A DNA stretch of 64,000 nt from Bacteroidaceae bacterium. GTDB lineage: Bacteria > Bacteroidota > Bacteroidia > Bacteroidales > Bacteroidaceae. The translations under genes were made by a program, and so were the position numbers. The DNA is taken from assembly GCA_017466325.1 (NCBI GenBank), contig JAFTUK010000001.1:1-64000 (forward strand). The letters run 5' to 3'. Shown here piece after piece: positions 53,009 to 61,794 of the stretch (the first letter of the stretch is position 1; each line of letters begins with the position of its first letter). Under the pieces are notes generated by a model that saw only the letters and a list, made by a program, of their open reading frames with translations, made no database searches and had not been told where the DNA came from.

Positions 53009-53133
53009 CAAATATACACAAATTAAACAGCAGACCACCTAATTAATAGTAACTACCCCCCTTATTAACATTTATTAACACCACAGTGGGTTCACGCCCT
53101 CCTTTTGCACTCATTTAAGGTGGAATTGTGCAA
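53009..53133 (-). promoter_or_regulatory. Promoter/operator region of pilus locus 2
   Basis: On the minus strand TATATTTG (53009-53016) is the -7 box and no good -33 box exists. Upstream lie a run of six C on the plus strand (53056-53061), the 16-mer ATTAACATTTATTAAC (53064-53079; GTTAA direct repeat, 10-bp period) and AATTGTGCAA (53124-53133). All three recur at almost the same spacing before locus 1. This points to an activator-dependent promoter. Confidence 0.65.
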
Positions 53134-53189
53134 CTTTTCAGTACTCACAAAACAGGAAGACAATTTTTCCTAAAACATCCACACCATCA

Positions 53190-53243
53190 CACAAAATAAC
53201 AAAACTGCCATACACAATGCACATGGCGCATTATGTATGGCAG
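53190..53243 (-). terminator. Intrinsic terminator after pilus locus 1
   Basis: On the minus strand CTGCCATAC and GTATGGCAG (plus 53205-53243) close a hairpin followed by ttttgttattttg. It lies 20 bp after the stop of the tip gene. Confidence 0.75.
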
Positions 53244-53263
53244 CAAGATATTGGAACTTTGTT

Positions 53264-55711
53264 TTACTCTTCTGTTGTTATTTCCTCCCACTCGGTGTAA
53301 CCGATATTTCGCTTCCATTTATTTCTAACAGCTCGCACACGGTTGATTTCATCACGCTGACGATTACCTGAATCACGAGAAGAAGGCGCAACCTCTGCAC
53401 TAAAACGACCTGTCTGATTGATAACAGAACCATTCCATGTCTTACTTATACCTTGAACCTCACTTGGTTCATAAGAGTAGTTGCCCGCATTATAGGTTGT
53501 CTTTGTAGCGCGTGCCCATTCCTTATCTTCATAGAAGAAGTCGCCTTCAACAGAACCAAATAAACCTAAGGCAACGTCATATTTGAAATGCCCCCTCCTA
53601 TAAGAAGTCTGTGATGACCAATATCTGTTATCCTGAAAAACTTCGAACTTAGAATATGCAGAAGACATGATATGCTGCAATTCACCGATAGCTGGAAGAT
53701 ACCACTGGACGGCAGGAACCGTTCCATCAGCGTTTCTCTTATTCTTGTTATGGCAGTGTTGTGCCGCACTTTGCGGCATGGCATCCTGTGTGAGGACACC
53801 CTGATCCATCACATTTATCAGTTTAGTGGTATACTTTCTTCCCCAGAAATTATTTTGGAAGTCATAATAACCACCTGCTTTTTTAATTGCATCTTCTATA
53901 TACTTCAAATTGTTTGCCCACCAACTTTGTACATCTTGAATAGCCATAATCTCATAAGAAATCGTATTCTTTGGTCCCCAAGGCATACCCGCTACGGTCG
54001 AATTGAAATCATCATCGGGATTATAGTTATACAGATACTCCTCAAAGAACTCGATATCATATCTATACTCTATTCCTGCTTCCTCGTCTTGATAAATCAC
54101 AGGATAGAGGTCGTGCTGAGAAAAAGTATAGTGTTTTGTCGTCTTCAAGACATTATTCTCATAATACTCCAGCACCAGCACTATTTCGCGAGTACCATTT
54201 GTTGACACATTGGTATTCTCATCAAAATAAAGCCATAGATTATTCGTTTCTGATGTCAGTTCTGCTTCTACCTTATTTTTGAGTTCCGAGAGCAAACTCG
54301 TAGTGAAATATTTGCGACGCCCACGATTTTTGCTATCATAAGGGCAGTACGCAGATGTGTTCATTGCAGAATTGACAACCTCCATACGCGCCCAGGTCAT
54401 CTCATTATTCTCTATTGCCTTGGATGGATCTGAAGGATTAGCCAAATAAACCTTTATCTTCTGGTCTACCCCATCACCAGCATCCAGTATCTGAATCTGA
54501 AGGGGACGTACTTCGATATGAGAGTCAAGCATGGTTTCACGTTCCATGTGCACCATAAAATGATTCGCATCCACATTCACCCTATGGTCAATGGAGACAG
54601 AACCATCTTCACCAGACTGCGAATTGGTAATACCGCGGATAACGATGGAGTTGTTGTACTGCCCGTTGCGTTCCACCTGGAAGTTCTGCCAGTTGTCCGA
54701 ACCCAGATATACCTTATAACTTACGACATACTGATGATTCTGGTGGTCAGTGAAGACACCATTTATCACAACGTATGTGGGTTCGCCATCATAGCCTGCA
54801 GGAATTGCCGGATTGCATTCCTTGTCCACCAAACATGGTTTGAAGCGTTGCTTCTCGTTGTCGGAAATTCCAGCTGGGTATGAATAGTCAGATGCCTCCA
54901 CGGCAGGATTCACTTTGTGCTCCGGCATATAGAAGCTGAAACTCAAACTATTAGAACCCGTCACAGGGTTTGCGCCGGTGAAACGTCGTGAAGACACAGG
55001 ATCATCAAATGTATCGTTATAAAACGAAGTCTGTCCGTCATTCTGTGTTCCCACCAGTCCAAAACCCTTGGGCAGATTATGCACCTCCCAGTTTGTCATC
55101 TGAAACGAAGGGGAGAAGTAATCCTGAATCGTTTCCAGTCTGATATTGAATACGATTTTGGCAAACAGATTCTCGAGGGGAATCTCAATCTTGCTGTCTG
55201 GAATATTATTATAATCAGGATTCAGGTCCACATTCTTCATGCTGCCCATCATAGGGAAGCCATCTGCAGGAATGTTCAGGGATGCCACATCATATTCATG
55301 CTTTACCGCCATCAGGTCGGAAACAGTCTGCACGTTCCATCTTTTAATCTCTTCCTGAGAGACGTTTGCAATCATGTACACGTCGGCTTGATTTATACCA
55401 TTGTCAGTACTAGAATTCAGTGTACCGCGGTCCACTACAAACAAAGGCACTGAACTTTCAATGCTTTGCTTGCTTATTAGTATGTCGGCATTGTCATAAA
55501 TCAACAATGTCATGTATTTTATGGCAGACTCTTCTGGAGTTTTGGCAGCACGGGTTGTCACATCATAGTCGGCAAATCCAGGGACTCTGCCAACGAACTG
55601 CACACATGACCTGCTACCGTTCTGCGGCACCAGTTCTTCCTCGGCACACGATGAAAGCAGCATCGTTGCCAAAGTCATGATAGGAAATAAGAATCTATAT
55701 TTCATTCTCAT
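53264..55711 (-). CDS. Large fimbrial tip-like lipoprotein (DUF4906-type) of pilus locus 1
   Basis: This 815-aa lipoprotein (lipobox LLSSC) matches the DUF4906-type distal proteins of Bacteroidetes pilus loci. The T-R-A processing site is at Arg54. The C-terminal 200 residues (from AVQWYLPAIGELQHIMSSAYSKF, with NRYWSSQTS) resemble a C-type lectin/FGE-like fold (DUF1566/Fib_succ_major-like), a plausible ligand-binding head. An in-frame TTG exists at 55723, but ATG at 55711 fits better. It ends locus 1 before a terminator. Confidence 0.8.
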   Translation of the reverse strand: MRMKYRFLFPIMTLATMLLSSCAEEELVPQNGSRSCVQFVGRVPGFADYDVTTRAAKTPEESAIKYMTLLIYDNADILISKQSIESSVPLFVVDRGTLNSSTDNGINQADVYMIANVSQEEIKRWNVQTVSDLMAVKHEYDVASLNIPADGFPMMGSMKNVDLNPDYNNIPDSKIEIPLENLFAKIVFNIRLETIQDYFSPSFQMTNWEVHNLPKGFGLVGTQNDGQTSFYNDTFDDPVSSRRFTGANPVTGSNSLSFSFYMPEHKVNPAVEASDYSYPAGISDNEKQRFKPCLVDKECNPAIPAGYDGEPTYVVINGVFTDHQNHQYVVSYKVYLGSDNWQNFQVERNGQYNNSIVIRGITNSQSGEDGSVSIDHRVNVDANHFMVHMERETMLDSHIEVRPLQIQILDAGDGVDQKIKVYLANPSDPSKAIENNEMTWARMEVVNSAMNTSAYCPYDSKNRGRRKYFTTSLLSELKNKVEAELTSETNNLWLYFDENTNVSTNGTREIVLVLEYYENNVLKTTKHYTFSQHDLYPVIYQDEEAGIEYRYDIEFFEEYLYNYNPDDDFNSTVAGMPWGPKNTISYEIMAIQDVQSWWANNLKYIEDAIKKAGGYYDFQNNFWGRKYTTKLINVMDQGVLTQDAMPQSAAQHCHNKNKRNADGTVPAVQWYLPAIGELQHIMSSAYSKFEVFQDNRYWSSQTSYRRGHFKYDVALGLFGSVEGDFFYEDKEWARATKTTYNAGNYSYEPSEVQGISKTWNGSVINQTGRFSAEVAPSSRDSGNRQRDEINRVRAVRNKWKRNIGYTEWEEITTEE

Positions 55712-55723
55712 CTTCAAAGACAA

Positions 55724-56812
55724 TTATTCAAATTCTATATCCACGTTGTTATCTGTCCACTCGCTTGGAGGTATTATCTGGACAGAGACGGCATCTCTTG
55801 TAAATACCAATTGAATCACGTGCTTTCTGCCTGCCACCAAGTCTCCATCGAAAACAATATCGTATGAATGTGGACCGGTCTTCACCCCGGGATCGGTCAG
55901 AGTGATGGCGTCACCGTTACCGTCCACATAGGCCAAGTTAAATGTCACACTACCCCTGAGCGACTGGGTCGTACCATCCACCTCCTGTGGTATAAGAATC
56001 AGAGGCGACCCTGAGCTTAGCATATTTATCGTTCCCGACGCTACGTCCGAAGGGACTACAGTAAGCGGGGTGGCCATGGAATAACTTGCCTCCTTGTTTA
56101 CTGCCTCCGTCCTGTCCATACCCATGCTCTCGTCCATCCAAACCTTGGCCTTATTGTACTTCAGGTTGGTGAAGTTCAGTTTCAGGTCCGTAAGTTTCAC
56201 ATGCACATCCTTGTCTCCGAACTTAGCATTCAGATTTATCATCTGCACATCCACGGCTGCCAATCGGTGCTTGAAGGTCAGTGCCACCTCTCTGGACGAC
56301 CTGTAATCGGTGTTGTACACACTGGCCGTCATCACATCCTGCATCTTGGCAGGATCGGTTGGCAAAGTGTAGGTCAGGTAGGGAGTACCTTCCACATTGG
56401 CACCACTGACAGCAACAGAGCCGTCAGACTCCGATTCGTGTGGATAGTATCCGAAAAATGTGTACTTGCAGTTCACCTTCCATGGCACAAGTGGATCATC
56501 GTAGGAGTGCAGGCCGTCGGAGTATTTAACCATCGTTGCATAGAACTCGTTAGGTGTTGCCTGAACCTTCACCGTGTTCCACACGTCGTTGGCATCGTTG
56601 TATTCCCAACTGTAGCCCATCACGCCAAAGTTTCTCTTCATGTCCTCCACAAGGCCGGCACGGGTTGGAGCCTGGGTGTCAAAATGTATATAGCCATAGA
56701 GAGGCAGCTGGACCTCGTTTTCAATGTCATCCAGAGTGTTCGAGTCGCATCCGCACAATGCAGACAATGCCAGAACAAAAATGGGCAAACAATATTTCTT
56801 CAGCATTTTCAC
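55724..56812 (-). CDS. Fimbrillin family protein (locus 1, third)
   Basis: This 362-aa lipoprotein (lipobox ALCGC) has the T-R-A site at residues 50-52 and a fimbrillin-type fold (ALTFKHRLAAVDVQMINL). It begins 1 bp after the stop of the preceding fimbrillin and ends 12 bp before the tip gene. Confidence 0.8.
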   Translation of the reverse strand: MKMLKKYCLPIFVLALSALCGCDSNTLDDIENEVQLPLYGYIHFDTQAPTRAGLVEDMKRNFGVMGYSWEYNDANDVWNTVKVQATPNEFYATMVKYSDGLHSYDDPLVPWKVNCKYTFFGYYPHESESDGSVAVSGANVEGTPYLTYTLPTDPAKMQDVMTASVYNTDYRSSREVALTFKHRLAAVDVQMINLNAKFGDKDVHVKLTDLKLNFTNLKYNKAKVWMDESMGMDRTEAVNKEASYSMATPLTVVPSDVASGTINMLSSGSPLILIPQEVDGTTQSLRGSVTFNLAYVDGNGDAITLTDPGVKTGPHSYDIVFDGDLVAGRKHVIQLVFTRDAVSVQIIPPSEWTDNNVDIEFE

Positions 56813-56813
56813 G

Positions 56814-57770
56814 TTACTTGATTATAATGGTACCGCCTACCTGTGCCGAACCCCATTCCTCTACGGTTGGAGTAGCAAAGATAATGTCCTTCTGGGCATG
56901 TATGATGGCCTTGTATGTAATCTTCGTGTTCACGTCCCAAACCGGATTCTCCGGAAGCAGGGTGTACAGGATATTGTTCTCGATGGTCTCGCCTCCGGAA
57001 ATTGCATAGTCGTAAACTATCAGCAATACCACAGGATGGTTCTCGGGATGCACGGGTTGTGGCATCAGCAGCATATCGGTGAGGAAATCCTTGTACGTTC
57101 CTGTTTCTAGGCTCTCGCTGAACACCTGTCCCATGTTGGTTGGTGTCTGGCCTTCTGTTAAATTCCAGGTAGCGGTAATGTTGTCCCCCTCCTTCGTCCA
57201 CACATAGTCACCCTGTGTGGAGAGGCCCAACAGATAAACCTGTTTCACCTTAATATCGTCGGTGGCATTTTCTGCATGTTTCGTCAGCTGTACGGACACG
57301 TTGGTCAATGTATGTTTGAAGGATAGATTCACAAACGGAGCGGTACTTCCGTCCAGATCCTGTTCTGTGGCGTGCAGTAGGTCTATCTCCGAATTGGCGT
57401 CAAATCCTTTTATCTCCAGTTTAAGGTTGTTGTTTGTGGTAGCACAAGTGGTGTATGCCTCTGCATCTTTGTCAGGGTAAATGCCATGGAAGTTATATGT
57501 GTTGAAAGTCCAGACCTCGGGGTCGGGGTATCCCCACTGTCCGCCGGCGTATGTCACCTTTCTTCCATTGAAAAGGTATTCGTTTCCTGAAAATCCGCCC
57601 CACACAGAAAAACCGTTGGCCTCCACGTCCGACTTTCCGGCCACGGCACGTGTATTCTCCATCTTGGCACTAAAGCCAATGGTCTTCTGCCCATTTGGGC
57701 TTTCCCCTATGTCATTGCTGCATGCCATAGACAAGCATATCAAAGGCAGTATCTTCAGTAGATTCTTCAT
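56814..57770 (-). CDS. Fimbrillin family protein (locus 1, second)
   Basis: This 318-aa lipoprotein (lipobox LSMAC) has T-R-A at residues 40-42, FSVWGGFSGNEYLFNG and FKHTLTNVSVQLTKHA as fimbrillin marks. It is separated from the major fimbrillin by 120 bp holding a strong hairpin. Confidence 0.82.
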   Translation of the reverse strand: MKNLLKILPLICLSMACSNDIGESPNGQKTIGFSAKMENTRAVAGKSDVEANGFSVWGGFSGNEYLFNGRKVTYAGGQWGYPDPEVWTFNTYNFHGIYPDKDAEAYTTCATTNNNLKLEIKGFDANSEIDLLHATEQDLDGSTAPFVNLSFKHTLTNVSVQLTKHAENATDDIKVKQVYLLGLSTQGDYVWTKEGDNITATWNLTEGQTPTNMGQVFSESLETGTYKDFLTDMLLMPQPVHPENHPVVLLIVYDYAISGGETIENNILYTLLPENPVWDVNTKITYKAIIHAQKDIIFATPTVEEWGSAQVGGTIIIK

Positions 57771-57836
57771 TAGTATGTGTTATATATATATAATATGGTG
57801 TGATGGTGATGTGATGGCGGTCTTCTTTTGTAGAAT

Positions 57837-57867
57837 ATATCTTGGGTGGCCAAGCCACCCAAGATAT
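57837..57867 (-). terminator. Hairpin between the first and second fimbrillin genes of locus 1
   Basis: Bases 57837-57850 pair perfectly with 57854-57867 (14 bp, 3-nt loop). It lies 23 bp past the stop of the first fimbrillin, in the same place as the hairpin of locus 2. No T-run follows on the minus strand. Confidence 0.6.
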
Positions 57868-57890
57868 GATAATTTAAAATGAACTGCAAA

Positions 57891-58805
57891 TTAAAGAGTC
57901 ATTCCAGGAGTTGCAGATGTCCATTCATCTACCTGTACTACACTAAATGTAATGTTCTTTGTTGCAGGAGAAACTGAAGCTGTGTAAACATAGCTATAAC
58001 CAGGCAACCACAAGCCACTAGTCAAAGCAAGAGAAACATTAGTATATGGCTTCTCGTAAACCTTTTCGTCAGCATCGTTATAGAACGTAACAGTGAAGGA
58101 AGCCTTAACTTCGGTCAAAGCCTGATTAGGAATCACCAAATGTTCCTCGGAAGAGAAAGTAGCAGACTTTGCAGCATTACCACCTGCGAAAGACAAAGCA
58201 GAAGCTGTGCCCTCTGGTGTCCATGTAGCAGCTGCAGCATTGGTAAATACACAATCACCCTGCTTCAAAACATTAAATGTGAGGTCAGAAACAGTCAACT
58301 TATAATCAGAAGAACTATTTGTTATAGCAAAACTAACCTTTGACAGCAGGTGCTTGAATGTAAGACCAACTGTCGCATTTCCCATGGTTGTATTATTCAC
58401 AGATGCTGTGGCTGCGACCAAATCGCTTGCATCATTGGCTACAATATCGCTAAAGGTCAATGCGCCATCTGCATATGCAGGAGTAATCTGATCTGAGGTG
58501 TTTGTGGTAGCATAGGCTGCAAAATAGTAATTGCTTGCAGTCCAGGGCACATTAGTTGCACATTTCCAAGCGGTTCCATCTTTTGTTACTGCAACATTGT
58601 TGAAATCCACTGTTGTACCATGGTTACCGAACACATAGAACTTCTGCAAATCATCTGTGTTAGTTGATGTTACACTACGTGTACCCTTGTTCACAAACGA
58701 ATCAAAAGTGATGTTTGTGTTCTTGTTAATGTCCAACACTTCGTCGTTGGAACAGCTTGTGAAGGCAGCTACTGCCAAACCAAGCACCAATAAACTCTTT
58801 TTCAT
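57891..58805 (-). CDS. Fimbrillin, probable major shaft subunit of locus 1
   Basis: This 304-aa lipoprotein precursor (lipobox FTSC) has T-R-S at residues 42-44 and GLTFKHLLSKVSFAITNSS as the fimbrillin core. Its composition is rich in Thr, Ala, Ser and Asn, unlike the other fimbrillins, as expected for an abundant shaft subunit. It directly follows the DUF5119 gene. Confidence 0.83.
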   Translation of the reverse strand: MKKSLLVLGLAVAAFTSCSNDEVLDINKNTNITFDSFVNKGTRSVTSTNTDDLQKFYVFGNHGTTVDFNNVAVTKDGTAWKCATNVPWTASNYYFAAYATTNTSDQITPAYADGALTFSDIVANDASDLVAATASVNNTTMGNATVGLTFKHLLSKVSFAITNSSSDYKLTVSDLTFNVLKQGDCVFTNAAAATWTPEGTASALSFAGGNAAKSATFSSEEHLVIPNQALTEVKASFTVTFYNDADEKVYEKPYTNVSLALTSGLWLPGYSYVYTASVSPATKNITFSVVQVDEWTSATPGMTL

Positions 58806-58889
58806 ACTCTTAAGTTTTTTAAAAGGTTTGTAAAATAAATAGATTAATTATTATTGTTTTTATCTCTTTCAGGGATTGTAAATTTGCAA

Positions 58890-59930
58890 TTATATGGGCA
58901 ACGGCACGTTGACTTCATCTCCCCATCCGTCTACACCTACCTGGAAACCGCCGCCAGAGTCATCGCGGTCTTCGTCGATTTCAATTCCCGATACAACAAT
59001 GACACCACCATGGGGCTGGCGCAACACCTGGTCGGTGATGTCGAAGTCGTGCTGCTGGAAGTTGCCGTTCTTCAGGCGCAGTTCCACGGCCAGGCCGAAC
59101 TGGCGGTTGGCGGCACGGGTATAGTTGATATTGGGATAGTCGGGGACGCCGAAGGACCTTACCTGTGCCTGAACGCCGAAACTGCCCACGGTGTTGCAGT
59201 CGAAGAGTACCGTGACCTCGTCCTTGGCAGTGCGTCCGGTGCTGAGGTTCACGCCCTGTGCCATACCTGCCAGGGCTCCCTTGGCCTGCACCACATGCTC
59301 GGCACCCTTCACCACCTCAAACCTTATCAGATAGGTGAACACCAGGGGGTGCATGGTTATGTCCATGGTGTCGGTTTGGAAGGACTTTACCACCAGTACG
59401 GAATCGCGGTAGGCACCATAGAGCATGTCGGGGGGATTGACGGTAACCTCCTTGGTGGCACGTGTCATGAGCGAGTTGCCACGGTAACTGTTGCGCACCA
59501 GGCCACGGGTGGTGGCTGAGGCTGTGGTATAGTCGCCCATGTTCTCGAACACGATGTATTCGGTGTCGTTGTTGTAGAAGAGGAAGTCGTAGTAGCCATT
59601 GTTGGCAAGGCGCACCGTGGACTTGTCCTTGGTCATGTTGCGGATGGTTTCCATATTGCCGTGTCCGTAGTAGGCATGCAGGCGGACGCCCTCGGCCTCG
59701 GCAGGACGGAGTTCGTCGTAGGAGACCACATACTTGCTGTCCCAGTTGTTCTGCCAGTCCATGTAGCCCTCCACGTTCTCTTCCCAGGCGCGGTCGAAGG
59801 CGAGGTTGAACTTATATTCGGCACGTGGCGTGTGTGCGTCGTGGTCGTAGCACAGGTCCTTGTGCTCGCAGGAGGTCAGGAGCGCTCCCGTGGCCATGGC
59901 CAGGAGAAGGAGCAGACGGTTCATCTTCAT
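58890..59930 (-). CDS. DUF5119 domain lipoprotein of pilus locus 1
   Basis: This 346-aa lipoprotein (lipobox LLTSC) is the counterpart of the DUF5119 protein at 50710-51720, with a conserved RGLVRNSYRGNSLM...DMLYGAYRDSV block. Its ATG overlaps the stop of the DUF3575 gene by 4 nt, as in locus 2. Confidence 0.82.
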   Translation of the reverse strand: MKMNRLLLLLAMATGALLTSCEHKDLCYDHDAHTPRAEYKFNLAFDRAWEENVEGYMDWQNNWDSKYVVSYDELRPAEAEGVRLHAYYGHGNMETIRNMTKDKSTVRLANNGYYDFLFYNNDTEYIVFENMGDYTTASATTRGLVRNSYRGNSLMTRATKEVTVNPPDMLYGAYRDSVLVVKSFQTDTMDITMHPLVFTYLIRFEVVKGAEHVVQAKGALAGMAQGVNLSTGRTAKDEVTVLFDCNTVGSFGVQAQVRSFGVPDYPNINYTRAANRQFGLAVELRLKNGNFQQHDFDITDQVLRQPHGGVIVVSGIEIDEDRDDSGGGFQVGVDGWGDEVNVPLPI

Positions 59931-61213
59931 CTGTCACCTCCTTTCTTCTTGTTGACGGGCCCCAGCAGCCATACCAGTGTCACCTCGGCCTTGGTGGGAC
60001 CGAAGAAACTGCGCTTCTTGGTGGTATGCCACACATAGTGGTCGTCCATATACAGGTATTCGTTGTACAGACCGCCGTGATAGCCTACGCCAAGGACGAA
60101 GTCCAGACTGAGGCGCTTGGCAATGGGCATGGAATAGCCATACTCCAGGCCAACGGTATAGTTGGGGCGGTCGAAAAGTGTTTCACCGGGATGTCCGGAC
60201 ATGTAACCGCGCTGGCCTACCATGAAGTCGTAGGCGAGGACCTGTGCATACACTCCGACATGATGACCCGTGAGCGCCCTTTCCCTGGCGGCACTGCCCA
60301 ACCATTTGCGGACTGCCAGTTCGCCGCCGTAAGTGCGCCAGAACCAAGACTTGGTATTCCACCATGCATAGTGCCAGTTGGCGGCAATACTGAAGTTCTT
60401 GCCCAGATAGAATTCCAGTCCCACGTTGGGAACCAGGGCGGCATCGTAGAGCAGGTTGGTCTTCAGTGCCCAGACGGGTGCCTTGAAGGACCTGGTGCGG
60501 ACGGTGTCCCTGGTTTCGGGAACAATGGCAACAGGTGCCTCGGGTTCCTCGGGTGCAGGAAGCGTGTCCGCCGCAACGGGGACAGCTTCCATGTTTATGG
60601 TATATGTGGTGTCCTTGGAAAGTTCGGGTGTAGTCTGGAAGACGCAGATCCATGTGGCCTGTCGCAGGGCGGGCATGTGGTGCTGAATTATCCATCTGTA
60701 GGTGAAGCCGTTGTCCAGACGCTTCAACCGCCATTTCTTGGTTTCCGTGGGGACATTGGCGTTCATCACCTTCATCACACGGTCCCTGTTCATCAGGTGG
60801 TAGTTGGCATCCAGTTCCTTGTACAGTCCATCCCAGTTCTCGCCCATGGGGCACAGGCGGATGTTCTCGGCCCCGAGAACAGAACCGGAAGGGAGGTTGG
60901 ACAGAATGAAATCGCGTGCAGACTCGGCTCGCTTCTGTGCGAGCACGTCATTACGCCCCCGAGCACCTTCGGGAGAGGAATAACTGTAAATAGTAATGCT
61001 GTCTATGCGAGGCGACTGTGCCAGAATCTTACGGATTCGCGCAATCTGCCTGGCATTGTCGAGATAATCCTCCTGGACATCCGATCTGTCCCTATAATAA
61101 TACAGGAAATAACGATCGGAAAGCAGGGTATCCTGTGCCTCCTGTGCTATTGCCGGAGAGACCCCTCCCAATAACAGCATAGCCAGGAATATGGCAACAA
61201 ATCGCAATTTCAT
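59927..61213 (-). CDS. OmpA-like/DUF3575 outer-membrane protein of pilus locus 1
   Basis: This 428-aa protein begins with a signal peptide (MKLRFVAIFLAMLLLGG...AIAQ), then an OmpA-like N-terminal domain (SPRIDSITIYSYSSPEGARGRN) and a DUF3575 barrel (ALKTNLLYDAALVPNVGLEFYLG). It is the first gene of locus 1 and a close paralogue of 51717-52949. A purine-rich AGGAAG lies 6 nt before ATG 61213, a rare Shine-Dalgarno-like site here, which decides the start. Confidence 0.84.
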   Translation of the reverse strand: MKLRFVAIFLAMLLLGGVSPAIAQEAQDTLLSDRYFLYYYRDRSDVQEDYLDNARQIARIRKILAQSPRIDSITIYSYSSPEGARGRNDVLAQKRAESARDFILSNLPSGSVLGAENIRLCPMGENWDGLYKELDANYHLMNRDRVMKVMNANVPTETKKWRLKRLDNGFTYRWIIQHHMPALRQATWICVFQTTPELSKDTTYTINMEAVPVAADTLPAPEEPEAPVAIVPETRDTVRTRSFKAPVWALKTNLLYDAALVPNVGLEFYLGKNFSIAANWHYAWWNTKSWFWRTYGGELAVRKWLGSAARERALTGHHVGVYAQVLAYDFMVGQRGYMSGHPGETLFDRPNYTVGLEYGYSMPIAKRLSLDFVLGVGYHGGLYNEYLYMDDHYVWHTTKKRSFFGPTKAEVTLVWLLGPVNKKKGGDR

Positions 61214-61266
61214 CAAATCTTCCTTCTTTTTTACCTTAAACCTTCCCACAAGGGAATAAACGGCCG

Positions 61267-61393
61267 CAAAGTTACGAAGAAATTATTTGACCGCGATATA
61301 GGATGGACAGATTACCCCCCCCCATTAACATTATTTAACTTTTTTACTTAAACGGCAACAAGGATATAGCACTCTTTCTGCAAAATTGCGCAA
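61267..61393 (-). promoter_or_regulatory. Promoter/operator region of pilus locus 1
   Basis: On the minus strand TAACTTTG (61267-61274) is the -7 box. A run of nine C on the plus strand (61315-61323) touches the 16-mer ATTAACATTATTTAAC (61324-61339), and AATTGCGCAA lies at 61384-61393. The block order and spacing match locus 2. No -33 box is visible. Confidence 0.65.
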
Positions 61394-61461
61394 AGAAAGT
61401 ACGGGGGACGGGAGTAAATCCCAAAGGAGAAAGAGTGCAGGACACGGGGAAGTATGCAACC

Positions 61462-61568
61462 GTCCTCGGTGGCGGTGAAATGAGCCGCCCTCGGCGATAA
61501 AATTCACCGCCAGTGGCGATAAAGTTCAGCGCCAGTGGCGGCTCATTTTACCGCCACCGAGGGCTGGG
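61462..61568. repeat. CGCCAGTGGCG modular repeats, second array
   Basis: Imperfect modules with CGCCAGTGGCG-like cores, similar to 19258-19382, lie between the locus 1 promoter and the MITE-like repeats. Confidence 0.7.
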
Positions 61569-61584
61569 AACACCCCTCCTTGTG

Positions 61585-61710
61585 TCGCACGCAGATTACG
61601 CGAAGGGCGCAGAGGATTTTTGCGGAATATGAACCAGTGAAGAATCTCTGGAGAAAAGATAACCTCGGCGAAATCGGCGGGAAACAAAGAAATCTGCGTG
61701 AGATAAAAAC
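61585..61710. repeat. MITE-like element copy 1
   Basis: A 126-nt unit with perfect 10-bp terminal inverted repeats CACGCAGATT (61588-61597) and AATCTGCGTG (61691-61700). The interior (gaagaatctctggagaaaag) matches copies at 62180-62294 and 62309-62421. Confidence 0.7.
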
Positions 61711-61760
61711 AGCGGAGAGAGGAAAATATTAAATCGTGGTTATGCGTTATGTTTTTTTGC

Positions 61761-61768
61761 TATCTTTG
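61761..61768 (+). promoter_or_regulatory. -7 box for the GxxExxY gene
   Basis: TATCTTTG fits TAnnTTTG and lies 26 bp upstream of the ATG at 61795. Confidence 0.5.
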
Positions 61769-61794
61769 TGTACACAATAAATGCTTATACTATT

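Noticed and set aside
61535-61732. 65-codon frame on the plus strand
   Set aside because: It simply translates the CGCC array and MITE-like copy 1; the same words recur without an open frame in copies 2 and 3.
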